Shown: piece after piece, positions 1-7,748 of the stretch
How the letters are laid out: each line of letters begins with the position of its first letter
Numbering within the stretch: the stretch's first letter is position 1
Assembly (NCBI GenBank): GCA_023459875.1
Contig: JAEWRY010000035.1
Span: 1 to 64,000 of the forward strand
Length of the DNA stretch: 64,000 nucleotides
Direction of reading: 5' to 3'
From: Bacillota bacterium
Lineage (GTDB): Bacteria > Bacillota > Clostridia > Oscillospirales > Oscillospiraceae
Notes under the pieces: generated by a model
What the model was told of the DNA's origin: nothing
Database searches by the model: none
What the model saw: only the letters and a program-made list of their open reading frames with translations
Made by a program: the position numbers and the translations under genes

Positions 1-32
1 TCAAAACGGACAGTCATCAATGTATCTGAAGC

Positions 33-109
33 GGTAAAACAATGTTGTTTTGCCGCCCAAAAGGGCAATGATTGCCCTTTTGGCAAATGCGATTCGGAAA
101 TCGCATTTG
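33..109. other. cluster of three tandem hairpins
   Basis: Three back-to-back inverted repeats lie just after the stop of the NhaC-like gene on the minus strand. They are CGGTAAAACAA/TTGTTTTGCCG at about 33-56, CCAAAAGGGCAAT/ATTGCCCTTTTGG at about 57-83 and CAAATGCGATT/AATCGCATTTG at about 84-109. None has a clear U-tract. They may be a compound 3'-end structure or part of a repeat element running off the window edge. No coding potential is apparent. Confidence 0.5.
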
Positions 110-120
110 TTCAGTGGACA

Positions 121-1455
121 TTATATATGTTCCGGCACTGGCGTGGGGCGGCGAAACCAGATTCTTTTGGAGAACAGATAGCAAAGAGGTACGGCGTACA
201 GAAAAACGCAATACAAAAGCGCCCTGGGACCAACCGCCAGCATGGAAAGAGGAACCGTTGCCGCGATTGACCATGGGATAAGCGCGGAAATCGTAAGGAT
301 GGAATTTCCGATATCAACCGCGAGTTCTTCCTTTGAACAGCCTTTTTCCTCATATACTTTGCCAAGAAGCTGCGCTGATAGTATAATCCCCATCGTTTGG
401 CTGCAAAAAACGCCGGCGGAGAGGCAGGCAACGACGATCTGCGCGGGGAACAGGCCTATTTTATCCGTCATTTCCCCGATCCTTCTTTGAACCGGGAGAA
501 GCATGAGCGTTCCTTGGAAAATGCCTGAATAGGTACTGGCTAGTAAAATGATGAACATTACCTCAAGTATGGATTTGGCTCCGCCGCCTGACATGATGCC
601 TTTGAGCGCTTCCAACTGCGGCGTATACCCCAGAAAACAGGCGGAGAAAAGAGCTGAAATAGCCTGGCCCTGCACCAGCGCTGCGACCGCGAACGCGCAG
701 ACCGCGCTTACGGCGATGGACATAGTAAAACCGACTTTTAACCACGGCAGCACCAGCATGAGCAGCGCGGGCAGGACCGTCGGCCAGGATAAGCGAAAAG
801 AGCGCTCGATCGCGGAGAGAAACCCGACGTCCACGCTGCGGATGGGCGTCTGCAGAGAGAATAGCCCAAAAGCGGACAGTGACACCAAAACCGGGATGAC
901 GCTGGTCTTGAGCATCAGTTTCAAAAAACGCCCATGATCGGCCCCGGAAACCGATGCCGCCAATACAGCGGCGGAGGAAGCCGGAGAGCACATATCTCCG
1001 AAGTAGGCCCCGGATATGATGGCTCCCGCGGTTATGTACTCGCTCACCCCCCCGCTCCTGGCCAGAATCATCAGCATGACCCCGGCAGTTCCGGTAACGC
1101 CGAAGCTGGTACCCAGCGCATAGGCGAGGAGCATGGGGAGAAGAAACGCGATCAGAATAAAAATCCGCGGGGAAATGAGTTTCATTCCGTAGTAAACGAA
1201 TACGGATATCGTGCCGCTCGCCCGCCAAAGAGCGGTCAGGCAGCCGATCAGAAACAATACCCGGAAAACGACAAAGGAGGTCTTTCCGCCCGCAATGACC
1301 ATTCGCAGCAATTCCTTTGCCGCAAACCCTCTGCGCAGCCCGACTGAAAAAAAGCCGGCGAGCCCCACCAGCAACGCGAAGCATAACGATATCTTCCAGA
1401 CAAGACAAGCCGCGACCGAACCGGTAAAAATCAGAAACGAAATCAATAAATCCAT
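121..1455 (-). CDS. NhaC-family Na+/H+ antiporter-like membrane protein
   Basis: This 444-residue polytopic membrane protein has about ten or eleven hydrophobic segments. It is close to the usual size of NhaC-type antiporters (about 460). The stretch GAYFGDMCSPASSAAVLAA near residue 150 resembles the conserved NhaC motif with its Asp-x-x-Ser-Pro core, which in the family lies in the ion path. By family knowledge it would exchange Na+, or an organic cation/anion pair, for protons at the cytoplasmic membrane; the substrate cannot be read from sequence. The ATG at 1455 has no good Shine-Dalgarno site. The gene sits 43 bases downstream of the DUF1285-like gene on the same strand, so co-transcription is plausible. 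Confidence 0.75.
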   Translation of the reverse strand: MDLLISFLIFTGSVAACLVWKISLCFALLVGLAGFFSVGLRRGFAAKELLRMVIAGGKTSFVVFRVLFLIGCLTALWRASGTISVFVYYGMKLISPRIFILIAFLLPMLLAYALGTSFGVTGTAGVMLMILARSGGVSEYITAGAIISGAYFGDMCSPASSAAVLAASVSGADHGRFLKLMLKTSVIPVLVSLSAFGLFSLQTPIRSVDVGFLSAIERSFRLSWPTVLPALLMLVLPWLKVGFTMSIAVSAVCAFAVAALVQGQAISALFSACFLGYTPQLEALKGIMSGGGAKSILEVMFIILLASTYSGIFQGTLMLLPVQRRIGEMTDKIGLFPAQIVVACLSAGVFCSQTMGIILSAQLLGKVYEEKGCSKEELAVDIGNSILTISALIPWSIAATVPLSMLAVGPRALLYCVFLYAVPLCYLFSKRIWFRRPTPVPEHI

Positions 1456-1498
1456 GAATTCAACACACTTTACCGTTTATTTATGTTTTCGCTTCGCA

Positions 1499-1939
1499 TT
1501 AAGATAACTCTTCTATCGGCCATTCCCGCTGGCCGAATTTGATGAAATAACGTCCGTCCCGCTCCAATACGTTTTCGCACAGCGTCGAGTAGGAACGCTG
1601 AGACAGCTTCGTATCGCAGGGGGAAAACAGGGAGATATAGGGGATTGAATTCTTGACGAAAATGCTTTTACCGGGCGGCAGGGGAAGTTCCCTGCCGTCA
1701 TACAGCGCAAGCAGTACATGATCGGGGCCCACGGTCACCGACCGGACATAGAACGGGACATCCTCAATCCGCACGGGATAGGGCTTTTCCTGCCACTCAA
1801 TATAATAATTGTTCCCGTCATCTTTCTTTAAATTGGAAGCGAACAACTTTATGATTTTCTTTTTAATCATCAATACGCCGTCGGCGTACCATTTTCCGTC
1901 CCTGTCAATGAAAAAATCCGGGTTATGAAATTGCTCCAA
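1499..1939 (-). CDS. DUF1285-like protein of unknown function
   Basis: This is a 146-residue soluble protein. The opening (HNPDFFIDRDGKWYADG), the following IKKKIIKLFASNL and the later RIEDVPFYVRSV match my memory of DUF1285, a family of unknown function described mainly from proteobacteria. The start was set at the TTG at 1937-1939 because AAGGAGG (minus strand, 1948-1954) lies eight bases upstream. An ATG ten codons further up would place this Shine-Dalgarno site inside the gene. It is probably transcribed with the NhaC-like gene downstream. No catalytic residues are evident. Confidence 0.6.
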   Translation of the reverse strand: MEQFHNPDFFIDRDGKWYADGVLMIKKKIIKLFASNLKKDDGNNYYIEWQEKPYPVRIEDVPFYVRSVTVGPDHVLLALYDGRELPLPPGKSIFVKNSIPYISLFSPCDTKLSQRSYSTLCENVLERDGRYFIKFGQREWPIEELS

Positions 1940-2191
1940 GGGGATTCCCTCCTTGCGTTCAGCAGACACTATTATAAATCCGCCGGCCGCCTAAAGCAAC
2001 GAAAAATCCGTCTTTACGCAGAGGCGAAAGTGAATGGGAAATAAGGGAAAAGAAAATTATTCTTCTATTTCCTGTAATATGGTGTTATCCGGTCCTTAAT
2101 AATGTTATTCATGCTTATATAATATCACGTCGGTTTTCACGGCGCGTACGGGAGGAAACTCTATCACAAGCGGAGGCGGGGAGGCGAGTTG

Positions 2192-2549
2192 ATGAATTGC
2201 CCGAGCTGCAGCAGAATATTGTCGGATGACAGTAATTATTTCCAATTCTGCGGCGCCGATATCGCTGAGGAGATAAGCGGGGATGAGACGAGGAAGAGTT
2301 GCAGGGCGTGCGGCAATATTATTCTGGAGGACAGTGTCTACTGCCCCTTCTGGGGGGAAATGCTTACTGATTCAGCGGCAATTAAGAGTATTCCCAATCA
2401 TTCCGAACAATTTATTAAAACAGGGATGCAGGGCAAAGAAAGCGGCCCTTGCGGATAAAATAGGCACGGTTTCTGTTCTGATGGGAATCGTCGTCGTCAT
2501 CTTGCTGTTGCTTATTCTGGCGTTCTGCGCCGTGCTGGGCCGCCATTAG
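2192..2549 (+). pseudogene. zinc-ribbon membrane protein, frameshifted and Cys-depleted
   Basis: The frame starting at ATG 2192 (GGGGAGG seven bases upstream) encodes two zinc-ribbon knuckles and stops at 2456-2458. The expected C-terminal membrane helix (GTVSVLMGIVVVILLLLILA) is in another frame and ends at 2549. One small indel between about 2400 and 2455 would fuse them into a typical double-zinc-ribbon plus one-helix protein. The ribbons are also damaged: the first reads CPSCSR...YFQFCG, where Cys is expected before FQFC, and the second ends CPFWG where CPFCG is expected. Two lost zinc ligands plus a frameshift point to decay rather than a sequencing error alone. Confidence 0.65.
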
Positions 2550-2700
2550 GAGAGCAGGACACTCATAAACGTGTAAAAACAGAAGATGAAGCAGCCAGCT
2601 GTTGCGCCTGAAAATAAATTGATTGTCTTACTTGCCAAACGGTCGTATTTCATATTTAATTAGTTTATGAGTAATCGGTTATTGAACATAAGGAGAGAAT

Positions 2701-3180
2701 TTGCCTATGACCATTGTGCTTTATGCCGCCGCGCTGTCGGCGCTTGCCGTTTCGGCGCTCAAAAGCAGAGAAAAAACGCTGCTTTCGCTCAAAAAAGCCT
2801 GGAAATCCTTTGAGAATATCCTACCGCAGTTTCTGTCCGTTATCATCATGATTGGAATCCTGCTCTCCGTGCTCACTCCGGAACAGATTTCTGATGTTTT
2901 AGGGAGCAATTCAGGATGGTACGGGGTGATGCTTGCCGCAGGAATCGGTTCCATTACGCTGATCCCCGCGTTTATTGCATTTCCGCTGGCGGCCTCTCTG
3001 CTGAATAACGGGGCAGGTTACGCGCAGATCGCCGCCTTTGTCTCCACGCTCATGATGGTGGGAATTGTGACGCTGCCGATGGAGGTCCAGTATTTCGGAA
3101 AGAAGGCCGCCGTTGTCAGAAATCTGTCCGCGTTCGTCTTTTCCCTGGCCGTGGCGCTTATTATGGGGGTGTTGCTGTGA
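2701..3180 (+). CDS. predicted permease, N-terminal half (YraQ/ArsP-type)
   Basis: A 159-residue protein with about four or five membrane segments. It resembles one half of the two-repeat predicted permease family (PF03773, YraQ/ArsP type). GSITLIPAFIAFPLAASLL contains the family's conserved PAF-x-x-FP pattern. The start is uncertain: TTG at 2701 lies five bases after AGGAG (2691-2695), while ATG at 2707 lies eleven bases after it. The stop codon overlaps the next gene's GTG by four bases (GTGA), so the two are translationally coupled and probably form a heterodimeric permease. The substrate is unknown. Confidence 0.65.
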   Translation: MPMTIVLYAAALSALAVSALKSREKTLLSLKKAWKSFENILPQFLSVIIMIGILLSVLTPEQISDVLGSNSGWYGVMLAAGIGSITLIPAFIAFPLAASLLNNGAGYAQIAAFVSTLMMVGIVTLPMEVQYFGKKAAVVRNLSAFVFSLAVALIMGVLL

Positions 3181-3725
3181 AAGAAAAGCTAATGAAGCTG
3201 CTCAAACGGTATCGGATATTTCTTCTGCTTGCTGCTGCTAATACCGTGCTTTTCTTTGCCTTTCCCGAAATAGGCAGAAGATCTTTGAGCTTAACCCGGT
3301 CAAATCTGCTTGAGATACTTTCAATTTTGCCCCCCATTTTTGTTCTGATGGGGCTGTTGGATGTTTGGATTCCAAGAGAAACCATGATAAAGTACATGGG
3401 CGAGGGCTCGGGCCTCACCGGTATTCTCCTGGCTTTTTTTCTGGGATCTGCGGCGGCGGGTCCGCTTTACGCGGCGTTCCCCGTTGCGGGAGTTCTGCTG
3501 AGAAAGGGAAGCAAGCTGTCAAATGTGCTTATCATGCTGGGAGCCTGGTCGACGACGAAAATTCCTCTGATCCTGTTTGAGGCTACGTCCATGGGAGTTA
3601 AATTTATGTTGATCCGACTGGCGCTGGACCTGTGCGGAATTGCAGGCATTGCTTTTATCGTTGAAAAATCGCTCAAAGAGCAGGAGAAAGATGAGATATT
3701 TCAAAAAGCGATAAAACAGCAATGA
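3177..3725 (+). CDS. predicted permease, C-terminal half (YraQ/ArsP-type)
   Basis: A 182-residue membrane protein that starts with a GTG overlapping the stop of the preceding permease half. It contains FLGSAAAGPLYAAFPVAG and ends with a charged cytoplasmic tail. The GPLYAAFP pattern is the counterpart of the PAFIAFP pattern in the upstream partner, as expected for the two inverted halves of a PF03773-type permease. A bidirectional terminator follows. Arsenic export is known for some relatives, but no ars genes are nearby, so no substrate is proposed. Confidence 0.65.
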   Translation: MKEKLMKLLKRYRIFLLLAAANTVLFFAFPEIGRRSLSLTRSNLLEILSILPPIFVLMGLLDVWIPRETMIKYMGEGSGLTGILLAFFLGSAAAGPLYAAFPVAGVLLRKGSKLSNVLIMLGAWSTTKIPLILFEATSMGVKFMLIRLALDLCGIAGIAFIVEKSLKEQEKDEIFQKAIKQQ

Positions 3726-3768
3726 TGATATCATGCAAATTGGAAAGCGCAATTTTCTGGAGCGAAAT

Positions 3769-3807
3769 AAAACAGTCAGGCTCAAAATTCGGGCCTGACT
3801 GTTTTTT
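3769..3807. terminator. bidirectional intrinsic terminator
   Basis: AACAGTCAGGC pairs with GCCTGACTGTT around a short AT-rich loop, with T6 on the plus side and an A-run on the other. It separates the permease pair from the convergent CotF-like gene. The same 11-base stem recurs in the terminator at 16201-16240. Confidence 0.85.
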
Positions 3808-3819
3808 AGGTGTATGGGG

Positions 3820-4272
3820 TTAGCTGTACATGCCGTTCATCGACATAAAGCTGTAAATCTGCTCCCCGTGCCCCTGCTCTTCCTTCTGCAGGTGGTTGAG
3901 GGCGTCTCTCGCTCCCGTATCCTTGAATTCAAAAATGCACGTATCATACAGGGAGGACACATGTTTTTCCGTTGTCAGCTGATCCTGGCACAAAAATTTG
4001 TCCTTTTGCTTGTCCTGTTCGGCGTAGTTGTTTTGTGCCGACGGCTTGGTTTTCTGCGCGCAATTACCGCCGCCAAATTGGGGGATAGACCCCGCCTCGA
4101 TCTGGCTCAATGTCTGAAAATGCTGCTGTTCCATCTGTGAGATTTCAGAGAATATCGTTTTGAGCTGTTGATTACGGGCGTTTGAAGAGTACATATTGTA
4201 CTTTTCAATACAGAGCTGTTCCTGAGATTTCAGATCTTTTAGGAGAGAAGTTTCTTTTTGGGATAAATTCAT
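3820..4272 (-). CDS. CotF-like spore coat / ferritin-like protein
   Basis: A 150-residue mostly helical protein (MNLSQKETSLLKDLKSQE...). It resembles CotF-family spore coat proteins: an N-terminal helix pair followed by LTTEKHVSSLYDTCIFE and a short HGEQIYSFM tail. The start at 4272 is supported by GAGGTG eight bases upstream; a longer reading from 4350 lacks a Shine-Dalgarno site. The protein would be made in the mother cell or deposited on the spore surface, by family knowledge. Gln- and Asn-rich composition in the middle (about residues 60-90) suggests a flexible linker. It converges on the permease pair. Confidence 0.7.
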   Translation of the reverse strand: MNLSQKETSLLKDLKSQEQLCIEKYNMYSSNARNQQLKTIFSEISQMEQQHFQTLSQIEAGSIPQFGGGNCAQKTKPSAQNNYAEQDKQKDKFLCQDQLTTEKHVSSLYDTCIFEFKDTGARDALNHLQKEEQGHGEQIYSFMSMNGMYS

Positions 4273-4428
4273 ACAAATCACCTCGAGCCTATTATGGAAA
4301 ATGAAAGGCTTTTTTATTCCGGCCGTTACTGCTAGACATGAGAACTCCAATATTGACGATAACCTGAGAAAAAAACCGCACCGCTATAAAATAACAGTAA
4401 AATACCAAATTTAACTGGGATTAACAGT

Positions 4429-4457
4429 TTGACACTTATGTTTTTACCGGCTATAAT
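4429..4457 (+). promoter_or_regulatory. consensus sigma-A promoter of the sigma-54 activator
   Basis: TTGACA (4429-4434), a 17-base spacer and TATAAT (4452-4457) form a perfect consensus housekeeping promoter, 55 bases before the activator ATG. This suggests the activator is made constitutively and regulated post-translationally by its sensor domain. Confidence 0.85.
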
Positions 4458-4512
4458 TTATTTAATAATGAATCGGATAAGATAAGATTGGGTTTTGCGG
4501 AAGGAGGCATTT

Positions 4513-5931
4513 ATGAAACGGAGTCCCGTTCGACTATCTGCACAGCAAGACTTTAATTTCCTTTCCCATTATGAGGATCGCATTGAACTTCTCATATCAG
4601 TTTTAGAGAGCTCTTTTGATGGAATCTACATAACCGACGGACAGGCAAATACCATCTGGTGCAACCGCTCCTACGAGGTGGTTTCCGGGCTGAACCGCAA
4701 CGAGGTCATCGGACTGAATATGCAGGAGCTTGAAGCGCAGGGCGTGATTTCAAGATCGGCGACGCTGATCGTACTGCAGAGCCGGGAGTCGGTTACGATC
4801 GAACAGGATTTTAAAACCGGAAGGCACGCGGTCGTGACAGGTACTCCGCTTTTTGATGAGAACGACAATATTATTATGGTGATCACGAATGTGCGTGATA
4901 TATCCGAGCTGTATGACCTTAAGGAACAACTTGCCAGAAATTCCGAACTGAACCGGCGGTACCAGACCGAGATTGAACTGATTCAAAAGCACATTATCGG
5001 ATATGAAGATTTCGTTGCTACGGACAAAAAAACGCTGGAGCTTCTGCGGGTGGTCAACCGCGTGGCAAAACTGGACACGACCATTTTGCTTCTGGGTGAA
5101 ACAGGCGTCGGCAAAGAAAGTGTGGCAGCTTACATATTTAAAAACAGCACCCGAAACGGCGAACATTTTATCAAGGTCAACTGCGCGGCCATCACGCCGA
5201 GCCTTATTGAAAGCGAACTATTCGGCTATGAGCCGGGCACGTTTACCGGCGCCAGCAAGAGCGGAAAAATGGGGCTTTTTGAGGTCGCGAACAACGGAAC
5301 CATTTTTCTGGATGAGGTCGGAGAGCTGCCGTACAACATACAGGCGAAGCTTCTCCGGGTTTTGCAGGAACAGGAGATATTGCGGATCGGTTCCGACAAT
5401 CCGATTAAAATAAACGTCAGGATCCTTGCCGCGACCAACCGGAATCTGGAAGAGATGGTCGCCAAAAAATTATTCCGGGAAGATCTCTACTATAGGCTCA
5501 ATGTTTTTCCCATTACCATCCCCCCCCTGCGCGAGAGGAAAGACGATATACCGGTCTTGGCGCAAAGTATGCTTGAGAAACTAAACAAAAAATACGGGCT
5601 TAACAAATACTTTACCCAGCCATCGCTTTCCAGGCTCCTGGAATATCATTGGCCAGGCAATGTCCGTGAGCTGAAAAACGTCGTCGAGAGAACCTTCATT
5701 ATGTGCAGTGACGAAAGAATCACCGCCTCCGACCTTCCCCTGCAGACAGGCTGGAATGAAATCCTGGACGAAAACAATAAAGTCGATTTGAAGGAAATTA
5801 TTGACCGGGTCGAGGAAAGCTATATTAACCGCGCCTACGATAACTTCCATAATGTGCGAACTGCGGCAAAAAGCCTGGGAATGAGCGCGGCAACCTTTAC
5901 GCGCAAACACAACAAGTATTGCAAAAAGTAA
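4513..5931 (+). CDS. sigma-54-dependent transcriptional activator (PAS-AAA+-HTH)
   Basis: A 472-residue enhancer-binding protein. A PAS domain spans about residues 25-135, followed by a coiled linker. The AAA+ domain has Walker A GETGVGKE (195-202), Walker B TIFLDE (263-268) and the sigma-54 contact loop GTFTGA (242-247). A Fis-type helix-turn-helix lies at the C-terminus (VRTAAKSLGMSAATFTRK). The usual contact loop is GAFTGA, so an Ala-to-Thr change is present. The ATG at 4513 has AAGGAGG (4501-4507) five bases upstream. It lies directly before the TGAAAC palindromes and the -24/-12 promoter at 6031-6204, so it almost certainly drives the operon beginning at 6299. The PAS domain may sense a small acid or CoA-pathway metabolite. 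Confidence 0.92.
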   Translation: MKRSPVRLSAQQDFNFLSHYEDRIELLISVLESSFDGIYITDGQANTIWCNRSYEVVSGLNRNEVIGLNMQELEAQGVISRSATLIVLQSRESVTIEQDFKTGRHAVVTGTPLFDENDNIIMVITNVRDISELYDLKEQLARNSELNRRYQTEIELIQKHIIGYEDFVATDKKTLELLRVVNRVAKLDTTILLLGETGVGKESVAAYIFKNSTRNGEHFIKVNCAAITPSLIESELFGYEPGTFTGASKSGKMGLFEVANNGTIFLDEVGELPYNIQAKLLRVLQEQEILRIGSDNPIKINVRILAATNRNLEEMVAKKLFREDLYYRLNVFPITIPPLRERKDDIPVLAQSMLEKLNKKYGLNKYFTQPSLSRLLEYHWPGNVRELKNVVERTFIMCSDERITASDLPLQTGWNEILDENNKVDLKEIIDRVEESYINRAYDNFHNVRTAAKSLGMSAATFTRKHNKYCKK

Positions 5932-6030
5932 TGAAGACACCCCCGTTCTATGAATGTTGAAGGGCATCCCTCAACAAATGGAAATAATTAGAATAATAGT
6001 TAAATGCTTATATTTATTCTTGTACCAAAA

Positions 6031-6114
6031 GTGAAACGCTGTTTCATAAATGAAACACCGTGAGCAGCCCTTATTTCATAGGCTGTGCACGGTGTTTTGT
6101 TTCATTAATGAAAC
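6031..6114. promoter_or_regulatory. upstream activator sites of the sigma-54 regulator
   Basis: The palindromes GTTTCATAAATGAAAC (6041-6056) and GTTTCATTAATGAAAC (6099-6114) share the core TTTCATNNATGAAA. A third overlapping pair of half-sites, TGAAAC-gct-GTTTCA, spans 6032-6046. Between them AACACCGTGAGCAGCC (6053-6068) and GGCTGTGCACGGTGTT (6080-6095) form a strong hairpin, so 6041-6114 is one large imperfect inverted repeat that could also terminate the activator transcript. The nearer site is centred about 84 bases upstream of the -24 element, a normal distance for enhancer sites. Confidence 0.8.
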
Positions 6115-6188
6115 ATGGCTTGTGCATATTAATCTCATTCACGCGCAGGAAAGCCTTCTATTTAGGCAAATTCTATAGATTTATAAGT

Positions 6189-6204
6189 TGGCACGAGAAT
6201 TGCT
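6189..6204 (+). promoter_or_regulatory. sigma-54 (-24/-12) promoter
   Basis: TGGCACGAGAATTGCT matches the sigma-54 consensus TGGCACG-N4-TTGCW at every defined position. Transcription should begin near 6214, about 85 bases before the permease start at 6299. It is preceded by the activator gene and its palindromic sites. Confidence 0.9.
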
Positions 6205-6298
6205 TTCTACTGAGACTGGAACACCGAAAGGTGTTAAGGGGAAAACAAAAGAGCGTCAAATATGGAGGTTGGATTTATGGAAAGGAGAATGAAGGTGT

Positions 6299-7672
6299 AT
6301 GGCAAGAAAGTATAGAGAGTATGGAGGAGAACAAGCGTACATCCCGGCAGGCATATTCAAGATTCGGTTGCCCGGCATCCACTACAAGTGGTCATTCCCG
6401 GAAATGGGGCAGGCTTTCATTATGTGCGCGACCTGTCTCGGCGCCATTCCGGTACTGACCGAGGTTCTCGGCGTATCCTACGACCTGGCTTGGTCCATGG
6501 TAATCATCAACGGTTTCGGCTACTGTCTGCACGCCCTACTGGGCGACCCTGTGGTCCCCGGGTGGGTCACCCCCGCGATTCCTCTTGTAACGGCATTTTT
6601 AACCCAGTATCAGATCGGGGTCCAGCGGACTCAGACACTGATTGCGCTGCAGCTGGAGGTAGCTGCGATCTTCATTTTCTTCGGAATCACCGGACTTGGT
6701 TCCAAGATCATCGATATCGTCCCGAACTCCGTGAAGGCCGGTATTCTGATGGGTGGCGGCGTTGCCGCGATTATCGGCGAGTTTAAGGCCGGCGGACGCT
6801 TCGGAATTTACCCCATTTCCATCGGCGTCGGCATGGCAATCGCGTTTTTCTGCCTGTTTTCCCCCCAATTTGCGTATATCCGCAGCAAGAGCAAGTTATG
6901 GAACACCATCGGCAAATACGGTATGCTTCCCGCCGTTCTGGTCGCTATCTTCGTTGGCCCCGCCGTGGGAGAGCTGCCCTGGTTCAGCATTAAGATCGGA
7001 ACCTTTATTAAAATCCCCGAGTTCGGAAATCTCTTACGCACCGTTTCCCCCTTCGGCATCGGCTGGCCCACCGGCGCGGTTTGGATTCAGGCCATCCCTA
7101 TGGCGATTGTAGCATACATCATCGCGTTCGGCGACTTCGTCACCTCCGACTCCCTGATCGGTGAGGCGAGTACATCCCGTCCCGATGAAAAGGTGGACTT
7201 TAACGCCAACCGCTCCAACCTGATCAGCGGCGTGCGCAATGTGGGCATGGCCCTCATCGCCCCTTACACCCAGCTGTGCGGCCCCCTGTGGGCGGCTGTG
7301 ACCGCAGCTGTTTCCCAGCGCTACAAGGAAGGCCCCGAAGCCATGGAGTCCATCTGGTCCGGCGTGGGCACTTTCCGTATCAGCACCTTCTTCGCGGTGG
7401 CCTGCGTCCCCATTTCCTCCCTGCTTTCCCCCGTGCTTCCGGTCGCGCTTTCGCTGACCCTTCTGGTTCAGGGATATATCTGCACCCGTCTTGCCATGGT
7501 CATGTGCAAGGACGACGTGGAGCGCGGCATCTGCGGCGTGATGGGTGCGGTCCTCGCGACCCGCGGCGCCGCCTGGGGCCTGGCCGCCGGCCTGGTACTG
7601 CACTTTATCCTGTACTTCTACAAGGCACAGAAAAAAAACGCAGAGAAAGCTGCCGTAGAGGTCAGCAAATAA
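6299..7672 (+). CDS. polytopic permease, possibly NCS2/AzgA-like
   Basis: A 457-residue integral membrane protein with about 12 segments, the first gene after the sigma-54 promoter. The region FGDFVTSDSLIGEASTSRPD and the later CGPLWAAVTAAVSQRYKEG resemble nucleobase/ascorbate-type (NCS2/AzgA) symporters only weakly, so the family call is tentative. Its position suggests it imports the operon's substrate, perhaps 4-hydroxybutyrate or a related organic acid; this is inference. The ATG at 6299 follows GGAG at about 6284-6287 with a rather long spacing. Ten to fifteen Lys/Glu-rich residues form the cytoplasmic tail. Confidence 0.6.
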   Translation: MARKYREYGGEQAYIPAGIFKIRLPGIHYKWSFPEMGQAFIMCATCLGAIPVLTEVLGVSYDLAWSMVIINGFGYCLHALLGDPVVPGWVTPAIPLVTAFLTQYQIGVQRTQTLIALQLEVAAIFIFFGITGLGSKIIDIVPNSVKAGILMGGGVAAIIGEFKAGGRFGIYPISIGVGMAIAFFCLFSPQFAYIRSKSKLWNTIGKYGMLPAVLVAIFVGPAVGELPWFSIKIGTFIKIPEFGNLLRTVSPFGIGWPTGAVWIQAIPMAIVAYIIAFGDFVTSDSLIGEASTSRPDEKVDFNANRSNLISGVRNVGMALIAPYTQLCGPLWAAVTAAVSQRYKEGPEAMESIWSGVGTFRISTFFAVACVPISSLLSPVLPVALSLTLLVQGYICTRLAMVMCKDDVERGICGVMGAVLATRGAAWGLAAGLVLHFILYFYKAQKKNAEKAAVEVSK

Positions 7673-7678
7673 GGTAAG

Positions 7679-7709
7679 GCCGGGGCGGCAAAGCTCCATG
7701 GTCCCCGGC
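7679..7709 (+). other. intercistronic hairpin
   Basis: GCCGGGG (7679-7685) pairs with CCCCGGC (7703-7709) in the 76-base gap between permease and dehydratase. No U-tract follows, so it is more likely a processing or stability element than a terminator. Confidence 0.5.
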
Positions 7710-7748
7710 TAAAAAAGAAAGAAAGCTATTTTGAAAGGATGATACATT

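Noticed and set aside
6060..6458. Plus-strand frame crossing the sigma-54 promoter
   Set aside because: It begins inside the enhancer region, crosses the promoter and ends within the permease. It has no homology I recognise.
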